A DNA stretch of 64,000 nucleotides from JAVBKU01 sp031553875 (lineage in GTDB: Bacteria; Bacteroidota; Bacteroidia; Bacteroidales; Rikenellaceae). The stretch covers positions 1-64,000 of the forward strand of contig JAVBKU010000024.1 in assembly GCA_031553875.1 (NCBI GenBank), in the 5' to 3' direction. Shown piece after piece: positions 27,597 to 35,539 of the stretch. The position numbers were made by a program, and so were the translations under genes. Under the pieces are notes generated by a model. The model worked only from the letters and a program-made list of their open reading frames with translations, made no database searches and was not told where the DNA came from. Each line of letters starts with the position of its first letter. Positions within the stretch are counted from its first letter, which is position 1.

Positions 27597-27739
27597 CTAC
27601 TTTTGGCATTGCCCCAAAAGTAGGCAAAAGGTCTAGCCGCGTCTTCTGCCGGGGTCTCTTCCGGGAGCTTCCCTCGTTACACGATAACTGAGGGTGATCT
27701 CCCTCACGAGACCTATTTCCGGCAGAAGCCCAAAGCGGC
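27597..27739 (+). repeat. Family A structured repeat, copy A1
   Basis: It opens with a hairpin of arms CTACTTTTGG and CCAAAAGTAG (27597-27623). Nested arms follow: GCCGC with GCGGC, CTTCTGCCGG with CCGGCAGAAG, and GGTCTC with GAGACC. They enclose small hairpins including GTTA-CACGA-TAAC and GTGA-TCTCCC-TCAC. The layout is that of a branched RNA. Short reading frames across it are not conserved in the other copies. Confidence 0.9.
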
Positions 27740-27806
27740 ATTCGCACGAGGCCTATGCCTCGTTAGAGAAAAAATAAAGGGGGTGGGTAAGAAAATACTT
27801 ATTAAA

Positions 27807-27855
27807 GCGCCGCAGGCGGCACTTTTTGGGTACCTTTTGTGTGCACAAAAGGTAC
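27807..27855 (+). repeat. Family B fragment, copy B4
   Basis: Only the end of family B is present: GCAGGCGGCACTTTTTGG followed by the same 26-base perfect inverted repeat (27830-27855) as in B2. It lies 250 bases from B2 in the same orientation, with copy A1 between them. Confidence 0.9.
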
Positions 27856-27902
27856 AGGGTAAGAAAAAAAGCGTTAATGCTCCAAATCCCAGTAGCTTAT
27901 CT

Positions 27903-29132
27903 TTACTCGCTTATCACCCCCGAGCCCACAAGCTCCTCGCCGTCGTACCATGCGGCGAACTGCCCTGCGGTGACGCTCCTTTGAGGTTTGTCGAAGAGAA
28001 CGTATGTGGCATCACCGGCGTTTATCAGCGTGCCTCCCTGGAGAGGCTGGCGGTAGCGTATGCGGAACAGGAAGCGCCTGCTCTCGCCCTCGCACAGAGC
28101 CAGGTCGGGCCTTACCCAATGGGTCTCGGCGGAGGTGATGCACAGGGCCTTCCGATATAGTCCGGGATGGCGTTCGCCCATGCCCACGTATATGGTATTC
28201 GAGGCGGTATCGGTGGAGATGACGAACAGCGGCTCGGCCTTACCTCCCACCAACAAGCCCTTGCGCTGGCCGATGGTGAAAAAGTGCGCCCCGTTATGCT
28301 CGCCCACCTTTTTGCCGTCGGCAGGGGAGTAGAGGTATGGGGTCGCCATCATGCGCAGGCCTGCGGGGTCGGGAATCTCGCCCTCCGCTGCGGCTATCCC
28401 GGCCTCCTCGCCGTAACCTTTCCACTCTCTCTCTATCTCGATTATATCTCCTTGTTTCTTCGCCAGTTTCTGCTGCAGGAATACCGGCAGGTCGACCTTG
28501 CCCACGAAGCATATACCCTGCGAATCCTTGCGCTGGGCAGTGGCCATGCCCTCGCGGGCGGCTATCTCGCGCACTTCGGGCTTGAGCAGGTGGCCTATGG
28601 GGAATAGCGCCCGCGAAAGTTGCTCCTGCGAGAGCTGGCAGAGGAAATAGCTCTGGTCCTTATTAGGGTCTTTCCCGGCGAGCAGGCGGTGGTGTTCCTT
28701 GCCGTCTACGGTGATCGTTTCCTTGCGGCAGTAGTGGCCTGTGGCTACGTAATCCGCACCAAGTTTCAGCGCCTCCTTGAGAAAGGCGTCGAATTTTATT
28801 TCGCGGTTGCACAGCACGTCGGGATTGGGTGTGCGGCCCTTTTCGTACTCGCCGAACATGTAGTCGACCACCCTGCGGCGATACTCGTCGCTCAGATCGA
28901 CAACGTTGAACGGGATATCGAGCCGCTTGGCCACCAACTCGGCGAACATACGGTCGTCGTACCAGGGGCAATCGCCCTCAAGCGTGCCTGTGGTATCGTG
29001 CCAGTTTATCATAAACAGGCCGATGACCTCGCAGCCGGCCTCCTTGAGCAGGTAGGCCGCGACGCTCGAATCGACCCCTCCGGAGAGACCGATCACCACT
29101 TTCTTACCACGTATGCCGTCACTTGTGTTCAT
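27903..29132 (-). CDS. mnmA: tRNA-specific 2-thiouridylase MnmA
   Basis: This 409-residue enzyme adds sulfur to U34 of Lys, Glu and Gln tRNAs. The PP-loop SGGVDSS is at residues 17-23. The first catalytic cysteine lies in NPDVLCNREIKF, and the second in GICFVGKVDL. TGHYCRKE and LVGGKAEPLFV belong to the central and C-terminal domains. Length is about 40 residues above E. coli MnmA, partly from a longer C-terminal region. The 3' end faces the repeat cluster, and a -7 box sits directly before the ATG. Confidence 0.95.
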   Translation of the reverse strand: MNTSDGIRGKKVVIGLSGGVDSSVAAYLLKEAGCEVIGLFMINWHDTTGTLEGDCPWYDDRMFAELVAKRLDIPFNVVDLSDEYRRRVVDYMFGEYEKGRTPNPDVLCNREIKFDAFLKEALKLGADYVATGHYCRKETITVDGKEHHRLLAGKDPNKDQSYFLCQLSQEQLSRALFPIGHLLKPEVREIAAREGMATAQRKDSQGICFVGKVDLPVFLQQKLAKKQGDIIEIEREWKGYGEEAGIAAAEGEIPDPAGLRMMATPYLYSPADGKKVGEHNGAHFFTIGQRKGLLVGGKAEPLFVISTDTASNTIYVGMGERHPGLYRKALCITSAETHWVRPDLALCEGESRRFLFRIRYRQPLQGGTLINAGDATYVLFDKPQRSVTAGQFAAWYDGEELVGSGVISE

Positions 29133-29145
29133 GGGTGCAAAGGTA
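29133..29145 (-). promoter_or_regulatory. -7 box (TACCTTTG) five bases before the mnmA ATG
   Basis: On the minus strand TACCTTTG (29138-29145) is followed by CACCC and the ATG of mnmA. This is the same geometry as at the exonuclease gene near 11227. It suggests a leaderless or nearly leaderless transcript. A good -33 box is not visible. Confidence 0.45.
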
Positions 29146-29217
29146 ACTATTTTTTACCCCGGATGTTGCGCTCTTGCCGCGAAATTCGTATAATTGTACC
29201 AGAGCATTTACCCCTAA

Positions 29218-30240
29218 ATGTCATCCCCCGTGCGAATATCCTCTCCCCGGCCCACCTTGTGGCCGATAATTTTGCTGTTCCCGTTCCTTACCTACGCCGA
29301 TGCGACGGCCCAAGGCCGCACGTCCGGCTACGGCCCGAAGGCGGAACGGTATAAGGTGGCGTTCTATAACGTCGAAACCCTGTTCGATACCGTGCGCAAT
29401 CCCCTTATCGACGACGGGGAGTTCACGCCGAAGGGTATGCGCGGGTGGAACACCGCCCGCTACCGCACGAAGATAGAAAACCTCGTCCGGGTGATCGACG
29501 ATATGAGAGCCGATATTCTGGGTATCGCCGAGGTGGAGAACGAGGCCGTGGTGCGCGACCTGCTCCTTGCCTCCCGCAGCGATTACAACTACATTCATAT
29601 AAATACTTCCGACCGCCGCGGGATGGATGTGGCGCTGTTGTACCGGGGCGACAAGTTCTTCCCCACGAAGCATTACCAGTGGGGCGGGGTGGGAGTGTCG
29701 CGCGAGTTTCTTGTGGTGTGGGGCGAGCTCGCAGGGGAAAGGATGTGCGTGATAGTGTGCCATATGCCCTCCCAGATCAATTCTCCCGAGACGAGGAAGA
29801 AAGCCTTCACCGCCTTGCGTGACCATGTCGCGAGTATCCTCGCGCGCGACCCGGCGGCTAAGATACTTGTCCTGGGCGACTTCAACGATATACCCTCCGG
29901 CGCGCTTATTCAGAGCCTCACCGGAGGGGCCGTGAAAGAGTTCGGCGGCAGGCCCATGCTCCTTAACCCGTTCACAGAGATGAGCAGGGCAGGGTACGGC
30001 TCCTACGTCTACCGCGACCGCCGCCTGATGTACGATAATATCCTTTTCAGCGGCGCTCTATCGGGCGGCGAGGCATTGGCCTACAGCGGTGTTTGCTCTA
30101 TCTTCGTGCGCGATTACATGGTCGAGCGCCACGGTCCGCAGAGGGGTTATCCCCTGCGCACATTCTCCGGACGGGCCTACAAAGGAGGCTTCAGCGACCA
30201 CCTGCCCGTGTACATTTATCTCGAAAATAAGCCCAGATAG
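29218..30240 (+). CDS. Secreted endonuclease/exonuclease/phosphatase-family protein
   Basis: This 340-residue protein has a hydrophobic N-terminal segment (PTLWPIILLFPFLTYADATAQ) that should export it. The EEP fold then shows FYNVETLFD, LGIAEVENE (metal-binding Glu), HMPSQINS, VLGDFNDIPSG (Asp and Asn of the active site) and GGFSDHLPVYI (catalytic His). The fold covers DNases, sphingomyelinases and inositol phosphatases, so the substrate is open. It is divergent from mnmA with 85 bases between the starts. The next gene, ppdK, has its own promoter. Confidence 0.9.
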   Translation: MSSPVRISSPRPTLWPIILLFPFLTYADATAQGRTSGYGPKAERYKVAFYNVETLFDTVRNPLIDDGEFTPKGMRGWNTARYRTKIENLVRVIDDMRADILGIAEVENEAVVRDLLLASRSDYNYIHINTSDRRGMDVALLYRGDKFFPTKHYQWGGVGVSREFLVVWGELAGERMCVIVCHMPSQINSPETRKKAFTALRDHVASILARDPAAKILVLGDFNDIPSGALIQSLTGGAVKEFGGRPMLLNPFTEMSRAGYGSYVYRDRRLMYDNILFSGALSGGEALAYSGVCSIFVRDYMVERHGPQRGYPLRTFSGRAYKGGFSDHLPVYIYLENKPR

Positions 30241-30250
30241 CCCGTAATTG

Positions 30251-30281
30251 TTTGTCAGATATAAAATTATAGTTATTTTTG
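30251..30281 (+). promoter_or_regulatory. Consensus Bacteroidetes promoter of ppdK
   Basis: TTTG at 30251-30254 and TATTTTTG at 30274-30281 are separated by 19 bases, a full match to the TTTG-N19-21-TAnnTTTG consensus. Transcription should start near 30287 and give a leader of about 42 bases. Confidence 0.8.
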
Positions 30282-30328
30282 TGGTCCGTTTGAGAAATCA
30301 ATTTGAAACCACTAAATAATAACAAACA

Positions 30329-33055
30329 ATGGCTAACGTAAAGAGAGTCTACACCTTTGGTAACAAACAGGCCGAAGGTAACGGGACCATGAAAGAACTG
30401 CTGGGCGGCAAGGGTGCCAACCTCGCGGAGATGAACCTTATCGGTATACCCGTACCTCCGGGATTCACCATCACTACCGACGTGTGCTCGGAATACTACG
30501 TCCACGGACAGAACGAAGTGATCCGCCTTATCAAGGCCGAAGTCGAAAACGCTATGAAGGGCGTGGAGAAGATCATGGGCATGGAGTTCGGCAGCAGCAC
30601 CAACCCCCTTCTGATGTCGGTTCGTTCCGGCGCGCGCGCTTCTATGCCCGGTATGATGGATACCATCCTCAACCTGGGTCTTAACGAAGAAGCCGTAGAA
30701 GGCCTCGCCAAGAAGACAGGCAACGCCCGTTTCGCATGGGACTCTTACCGCCGCTTCGTACAGATGTACGGCGACGTAGTTATGGGCATGAAGCCCGAAA
30801 GTAAGGAGGATGCCGATCCCTTCGAGGAGATCATCGACCACCTCAAGGAAGAGAAGAAAGTAAAGCAGGATACCGATCTTACCACCGACGACCTCAAGGA
30901 ACTCGTTAAGCGTTTCAAGAAAGCCGTGAAGGAACAGACCGGCGCCGACTTCCCCTCTGATCCCTGGGAACAGCTTTGGGGCTCTATCTGCGCTGTATTC
31001 AGCAGCTGGATGAACGACCGTGCCATACTTTACCGCAAGCTCAACAATATACCCGCCGAATGGGGTACTGCCGTGAACGTGCAGGCCATGGTGTTCGGTA
31101 ACATGGGCGAAACATCCGCCACAGGTGTGGCCTTTACCCGCGACGCCGGTAACGGCAACAACGCTTTCAACGGCGAATACCTCGTTAACGCCCAGGGCGA
31201 AGACGTGGTTGCCGGTATCCGTACTCCGCAGGAGATCACCATCGAAGGTTCGCGCCGTTGGGCCGAGCTGCAGGGTGTCAGCGAGAAAGAACGCGCCCTG
31301 AAGTACCCTTCGCTCGAGGAGGTGATGCCCGCAGCCTACGCCGAGCTCAACCAGATACAGCACAACCTTGAGACCTACTTCAAGGATATGCAGGATATAG
31401 AGTTTACCATCCAGAGCGGTAAGCTGTGGATGCTCCAGACCCGTAACGGTAAGCGTACCGGCGCGGCGATGGTGAAGATCGCAATGGACATGCTCTCTGA
31501 GGGCATGATCGACGAACGTACAGCCGTACTGCGTTGCGAACCCGCCAAGCTCGACGAACTTCTCCACCCCGTGTTCGACCAGAACGCCATGAAGAAGGCT
31601 ACCATAATTTCCAAGGGTCTGCCCGCCTCTCCGGGTGCGGCTTCAGGCCAGATCGTGTTCTTCGCCGACGACGCCGAAGCGTGGGGCAATAAGGGTCTGA
31701 AGACCATCCTCGTGCGTATCGAGACCTCTCCCGAGGACCTCAAGGGTATGACCGTTGCCAACGGTATCCTCACAGCCCGCGGCGGTATGACATCGCACGC
31801 CGCTGTTGTGGCCCGCGGTATGGGTAAGTGCTGCGTATCAGGCGCAGGCGACCTGGTTATCGACTACAAGGCCCGCACAATAACTGTGGGTAACAAAGTA
31901 TACAAGGAGGGCGATTGGATCTCTCTCAACGGTTCTACCGGCGTGGTTTACGAAGGCCAGGTAGCCACTCAGGACGCTGAGCTCAGCGGCGACTTCGCCA
32001 AACTGATGAACCTCACCGACGAGTTCGCCCACCTGAAGGTTCGCGCCAACGCCGACAGCCCCCGCGACGCCAAGGTAGCGTTCGCTTTCGGCGCCCAGGG
32101 TATCGGCCTCTGCCGTACCGAGCACATGTTCTTCGAAGGCGACAGGATCAAGGCCGTAAGGGAAATGATCCTCGCCGACGACGAAGCGGGCCGCCGCAAG
32201 GCCCTCGACAAGCTGCTCCCCATCCAGAGGAGCGACTTCGAAGGCCTATTCGAGTGCATGAACGGATTCCCCGTGACTGTCCGCCTGCTCGACCCCCCTC
32301 TCCACGAGTTCGTTCCCCATTTCGAAAAGGAAATGAAGGAAATGGCTGCCGAGATGAAGGTATCGCTCGATATCATCAAGCATAAGGTTGAGGCTCTGGC
32401 CGAAAGTAACCCCATGCTCGGTCACCGCGGTTGCCGTCTGGGTAACACATACCCCGAGATCACAGAGATGCAGGCCAGGGCTATCCTCGAGGCTGCCCTC
32501 AATATCAAGAAGAAGGGTATTCCCGTACACGTTGAGATCATGGTGCCCCTGGTTGGTAACCACAAGGAGCTCAAGTACCAGAAGAACATTATCGACACCG
32601 TAGCCCAGAAGGTATTCGCTGAAAAGAACAACAGCATAGAATACATGATAGGTACTATGATCGAAGTTCCCCGCGCGGCCGTTACCGCCAACGAGATAGC
32701 CGAAGTGGCTGAGTTCTTCTCGTTCGGTACCAACGACCTTACGCAGATGACCCTCGGGTTCTCTCGTGACGACGTGGCCAAGTTCCTGCCCGTATACCTC
32801 GAAAAGGGTATCCTGCGCAATGACCCCTTCCAGATCCTCGACGTGAAGGGCGTAGGCCAGCTGATCCGCGAAGCCATCTTCAAGGGACGTAACGTGAAAG
32901 AAGGCCTCAAGTGCGGTATCTGCGGCGAACACGGTGGCGAACCCAGTTCAGTGGAATTCTGCCACTACGCAGGTCTCAACTACGTGTCATGCTCTCCGTT
33001 CCGCGTGCCCATCGCGCGCCTTGCCGCTGCCCACGCAGCCCTCAAGCAGGAGTAA
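30329..33055 (+). CDS. ppdK: Pyruvate, phosphate dikinase
   Basis: This 908-residue enzyme interconverts pyruvate, ATP and phosphate with phosphoenolpyruvate, AMP and pyrophosphate. The ATP-grasp domain starts with FGNKQAEGNGTMKELLGGKGANLAEM. The swivelling domain carries the phosphorylated His490 in GGMTSHAAVVARGMGKCCVSG. The C-terminal barrel has GLCRTEHMF and the catalytic cysteine in KCGICGEHGGEP. Length and motifs fit the full-length PPDK family. A consensus promoter and a strong terminator frame the gene, so it is monocistronic. Its codon use looks biased, as expected for a highly expressed gene. Confidence 0.97.
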   Translation: MANVKRVYTFGNKQAEGNGTMKELLGGKGANLAEMNLIGIPVPPGFTITTDVCSEYYVHGQNEVIRLIKAEVENAMKGVEKIMGMEFGSSTNPLLMSVRSGARASMPGMMDTILNLGLNEEAVEGLAKKTGNARFAWDSYRRFVQMYGDVVMGMKPESKEDADPFEEIIDHLKEEKKVKQDTDLTTDDLKELVKRFKKAVKEQTGADFPSDPWEQLWGSICAVFSSWMNDRAILYRKLNNIPAEWGTAVNVQAMVFGNMGETSATGVAFTRDAGNGNNAFNGEYLVNAQGEDVVAGIRTPQEITIEGSRRWAELQGVSEKERALKYPSLEEVMPAAYAELNQIQHNLETYFKDMQDIEFTIQSGKLWMLQTRNGKRTGAAMVKIAMDMLSEGMIDERTAVLRCEPAKLDELLHPVFDQNAMKKATIISKGLPASPGAASGQIVFFADDAEAWGNKGLKTILVRIETSPEDLKGMTVANGILTARGGMTSHAAVVARGMGKCCVSGAGDLVIDYKARTITVGNKVYKEGDWISLNGSTGVVYEGQVATQDAELSGDFAKLMNLTDEFAHLKVRANADSPRDAKVAFAFGAQGIGLCRTEHMFFEGDRIKAVREMILADDEAGRRKALDKLLPIQRSDFEGLFECMNGFPVTVRLLDPPLHEFVPHFEKEMKEMAAEMKVSLDIIKHKVEALAESNPMLGHRGCRLGNTYPEITEMQARAILEAALNIKKKGIPVHVEIMVPLVGNHKELKYQKNIIDTVAQKVFAEKNNSIEYMIGTMIEVPRAAVTANEIAEVAEFFSFGTNDLTQMTLGFSRDDVAKFLPVYLEKGILRNDPFQILDVKGVGQLIREAIFKGRNVKEGLKCGICGEHGGEPSSVEFCHYAGLNYVSCSPFRVPIARLAAAHAALKQE

Positions 33056-33075
33056 TAATTGATATATATGTAAGC

Positions 33076-33110
33076 AGAGCCGCCCCGAAAACGGGGCGGC
33101 TCTGTTGTTT
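33076..33110 (+). terminator. Rho-independent terminator of ppdK
   Basis: Arms AGAGCCGCCCCG and CGGGGCGGCTCT form a perfect stem around AAAA and are followed by TGTTGTTT. It begins 21 bases after the stop codon. Confidence 0.9.
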
Positions 33111-33131
33111 ACAGGTATTATGTGTTGGATA

Positions 33132-33488
33132 TTATTCCAAGTTTAATACATCAATTACATTGCCATTTTTGTCCATAATAAATATCTGATTACTGATTAC
33201 ATAGCCACCAAAACTATTCTTTGCTCGATATTTATGTCGTACCCAATAGCCTTTATCATCTTTATTTACTGCCGACCATTCAATAGATTCATAGCTCTTA
33301 GGGTCTTTCAGATTGGATTTCAGATATTTATTTACTTGTGTAACAGACGCATCGTAGGCACTGTTTTTTACTGGTTCGTCATTGTTTCCTCCGCCCGAAC
33401 AATTGCTTATATTGGCAAGGAAAAGTAAAACAACGATCACAATTATTAAGATAGCTATGCCCCGTTTTTCTTCATTAGTCAATGCCAT
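33132..33488 (-). CDS. Small AT-rich orphan protein with one membrane helix
   Basis: I do not recognise this 118-residue protein. Residues 10-26 form one hydrophobic segment (IAILIIVIVVLLFLANI), followed by NCSGGG. It is either a membrane anchor or a poor lipoprotein signal. The rest is a small charged domain (VNKYLKSNLKDPKSYESIEWSAV, YWVRHKYRAKNSFGGYVIS) that looks like a short beta-rich fold. The LKDPKSYE phrase recurs in small uncharacterised proteins of phages and Bacteroidetes. The DNA is clearly more AT-rich than both neighbours, which suggests recent acquisition. It lies between ppdK and gcvT with no functional link. Confidence 0.7.
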   Translation of the reverse strand: MALTNEEKRGIAILIIVIVVLLFLANISNCSGGGNNDEPVKNSAYDASVTQVNKYLKSNLKDPKSYESIEWSAVNKDDKGYWVRHKYRAKNSFGGYVISNQIFIMDKNGNVIDVLNLE

Positions 33489-33524
33489 AATTTGATATTT
33501 TTATTTCGACAGGTTTAACCAGGC

Positions 33525-34625
33525 CTACACAAACGGCTTCTTTACCACCTGCGCCTTGATAAGTTTGTCACGAATTATGACGAATATTTCGCTACCGATG
33601 GCGGCATAGGCCTTGTCGACGTATCCCATGCCGATGGCCTTTTTGAGCGTGGGCGACATGGTGCCCGAGGTGACGTGGCCGATGACCTTACCCGAAACGT
33701 CGGCTATATCGTAGCCGTGGCGGGCGATACCGCGGTCTATCATTTCGAATCCCACGAGCGAACGCTTCACTCCCTCGGCCTTCTGGCTGGCGAACAGTTC
33801 CTTGTCTGGGAAATTCTTGCCGTCGGTGAATTTGGTCACCCAACCCAATCCTGCCTCGATGGGAGAGGTGGTGTCGTCGATGTCGTTGCCGTAGAGGGAG
33901 AATCCCATCTCCAGGCGCAGGGTGTCGCGTGCGCCGAGGCCTATGTTCTGGAGTCCCATCTCCTTACCCGCCTTCCAGAGTGCGTCCCAGAGTTTGGCGG
34001 CATCTTCCTTGGCCACGTATATCTCGCATCCGCCCGCGCCGGTATAGCCGGTGATGGATAGGATGGCGTCTTTTATGCCGGCTACCTCTGCCTTGACGAA
34101 GGTGTAGTAGGGGAGTTTTTCGATGTCGGGCGTGGCGGTGAATTTCTGCACCAGCTTCATGGCGTTGGGACCCTGAATGGCAAGCTGTGCTATCTCGTCT
34201 GAGGCATTGTATAGCTCCTTGCCCGGAGCCATGCCGTATTTTTTGCCCGCCTCACAGAGGAATTCCCAGTCCTTCTGTGTGTTGGAAGCGTTGACCACCA
34301 GCAGGAAAGTCTCGGCGTCGATACGGTAGACGAGAATGTCGTCGACGATACCACCGCGACCGTTGGGCAGGTAGGCGTATTGTATCTTACCGTCGTAGAG
34401 GGTAGAGACGTCGTTGGAGGTGGTATCCTGGAGGAATTGCAGGGCCTTGGGGCCTTTGACCCATATCTCGCCCATGTGGCTCACGTCGAATACGCCTACA
34501 TTGGTACGCACGGCGGCATGTTCGTTGTTGATTCCGGAAAATTCTATGGGCATATTATAACCGGCGAATTCGGCCATACGGGCTCCTGCGGCTATGTGAT
34601 ACGAGGTAAACGGTGTTGTTTTCAT
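33525..34625 (-). CDS. gcvT: Glycine cleavage system T protein (aminomethyltransferase)
   Basis: This 366-residue enzyme transfers the methylene unit of glycine from the H protein to tetrahydrofolate. The start MKTTPFTSYHIAAGARMAEFAGYNMPIEFSGI matches GcvT closely. The folate-binding Asp lies in FDVSHMGEI, and SITGYTGAGGCEIYV and GLGARDTLRLEMGFSLYG are diagnostic. The gcvH and gcvP genes are not adjacent in this window. A near-consensus promoter lies just upstream. Confidence 0.95.
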   Translation of the reverse strand: MKTTPFTSYHIAAGARMAEFAGYNMPIEFSGINNEHAAVRTNVGVFDVSHMGEIWVKGPKALQFLQDTTSNDVSTLYDGKIQYAYLPNGRGGIVDDILVYRIDAETFLLVVNASNTQKDWEFLCEAGKKYGMAPGKELYNASDEIAQLAIQGPNAMKLVQKFTATPDIEKLPYYTFVKAEVAGIKDAILSITGYTGAGGCEIYVAKEDAAKLWDALWKAGKEMGLQNIGLGARDTLRLEMGFSLYGNDIDDTTSPIEAGLGWVTKFTDGKNFPDKELFASQKAEGVKRSLVGFEMIDRGIARHGYDIADVSGKVIGHVTSGTMSPTLKKAIGMGYVDKAYAAIGSEIFVIIRDKLIKAQVVKKPFV

Positions 34626-34644
34626 TAAAGTCCTATTTATTAGA

Positions 34645-34677
34645 CAAATGTAATAAAATTACCGTTCGGGACACAAT
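34645..34677 (-). promoter_or_regulatory. Bacteroidetes promoter of gcvT
   Basis: On the minus strand, TACATTTG (34645-34652) is preceded at 21 bases by ATTG (34674-34677), a close match to the consensus. The predicted leader is about 15 bases. Confidence 0.6.
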
Positions 34678-34693
34678 TTCTTACGGGTTTTCT

Positions 34694-34701
34694 TATCTTT
34701 G
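34694..34701 (+). promoter_or_regulatory. -7 box (TATCTTTG) for the GIN-domain gene
   Basis: TATCTTTG matches TAnnTTTG about 100 bases before the ATG at 34804. No -33 box is visible at normal spacing. The same ten bases TATCTTTGCA also occur before the nfo gene at 41295. Confidence 0.45.
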
Positions 34702-34803
34702 CATAAGACAGGATACGCCTCGGGATAAACCGAATAAATCCGGCTCCGCCCTCGGCTTTCACTGTCTTTGTATAAAACGGGTTAAACCATAAAAAGACAC
34801 TAT

Positions 34804-35487
34804 ATGAAAAAGCTATTTTTAACAGCCCTGGCGGCTTGCGCAATGTTCGCCGTTACAGCACAGGAAGTGATAAAAAGTGAGCAGATCAGCGAATTCAAGA
34901 AGCTCGATTTTGCGGGCCAGCTCAAGGTGACGCTCATCAAGGGCGATGCGACCAGTATAGAGATAAAGATCAATAACAGCACCATAGATAAACTCAAATG
35001 GGGCGTCAATAACGGGGTGCTCTCCATCAAACTCAAGCCCACGCCCAGCGCGGTAAGCTCGGCCGAGGTGACCCTCTATTACAAGGATATAAACGCAATC
35101 AACGTCAGCGAGGCCACCGTGGCGACGCAGGGGGCGCTGAAGGCCTCGATGCTCGACATCTCGGCCAGCTCTAATGCCAGCGTGGTGTGCGAGCTGGATG
35201 TTACCGACCTGGCACTCAAGGCTTCGGGCCGCTCGGCAGTGAAGCTTGCGGGGACGGATAAATATATAGATATCAAGGCTTCGTCGAGCGCCAAGGTCGA
35301 TACCAAGGAGCTGAACGTTATGAACGCCGAGGTTTCGGCTTCTTCCAGCGCTGAGGTGTACGTCTACTCTTCCGAGAGGATAAATATGAACGCAGCTACC
35401 GGCGGGGCCATATACTATAAGGGCGAGCCCATGATCGTGCGCTTCTCTACCAACACGATGGGCACGGTCAACAGCATAGGCAAGTAA
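34804..35487 (+). CDS. Secreted head-GIN domain protein (DUF2807)
   Basis: This 227-residue protein has a signal peptide ending near VTAQE. The rest is a repetitive right-handed beta-helix-like domain rich in short strands with SAS and SSA turns (LDISASSNASVVCELDVTDLALKASGRSAVKLAG, EVSASSSAEVYVYSS), as in the GIN/DUF2807 family. These proteins are common in Bacteroidetes; a role in adhesion or surface sensing has been suggested but not shown. The next gene starts 52 bases downstream on the same strand. Confidence 0.85.
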   Translation: MKKLFLTALAACAMFAVTAQEVIKSEQISEFKKLDFAGQLKVTLIKGDATSIEIKINNSTIDKLKWGVNNGVLSIKLKPTPSAVSSAEVTLYYKDINAINVSEATVATQGALKASMLDISASSNASVVCELDVTDLALKASGRSAVKLAGTDKYIDIKASSSAKVDTKELNVMNAEVSASSSAEVYVYSSERINMNAATGGAIYYKGEPMIVRFSTNTMGTVNSIGK

Positions 35488-35539
35488 GCCCGGGCCTGGC
35501 CGGACGAAGAGGGCCGGTAACCGACGTTAATCCGCAGCT

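Noticed and set aside
27481..27747. Short frames of 60-125 codons across the repeat cluster (both strands)
   Set aside because: They run through the structured repeats and the frames are not kept in other copies. The pattern of change preserves base pairing instead of codons.
27334..27855. A CRISPR array in the repeat cluster
   Set aside because: Repeats are long, few, unevenly spaced and of two unrelated types, with no short direct repeats and spacers.
30191..31567. A 458-codon minus-strand frame opposite ppdK
   Set aside because: ppdK has all family motifs, a promoter and a terminator; the opposite frame has none.
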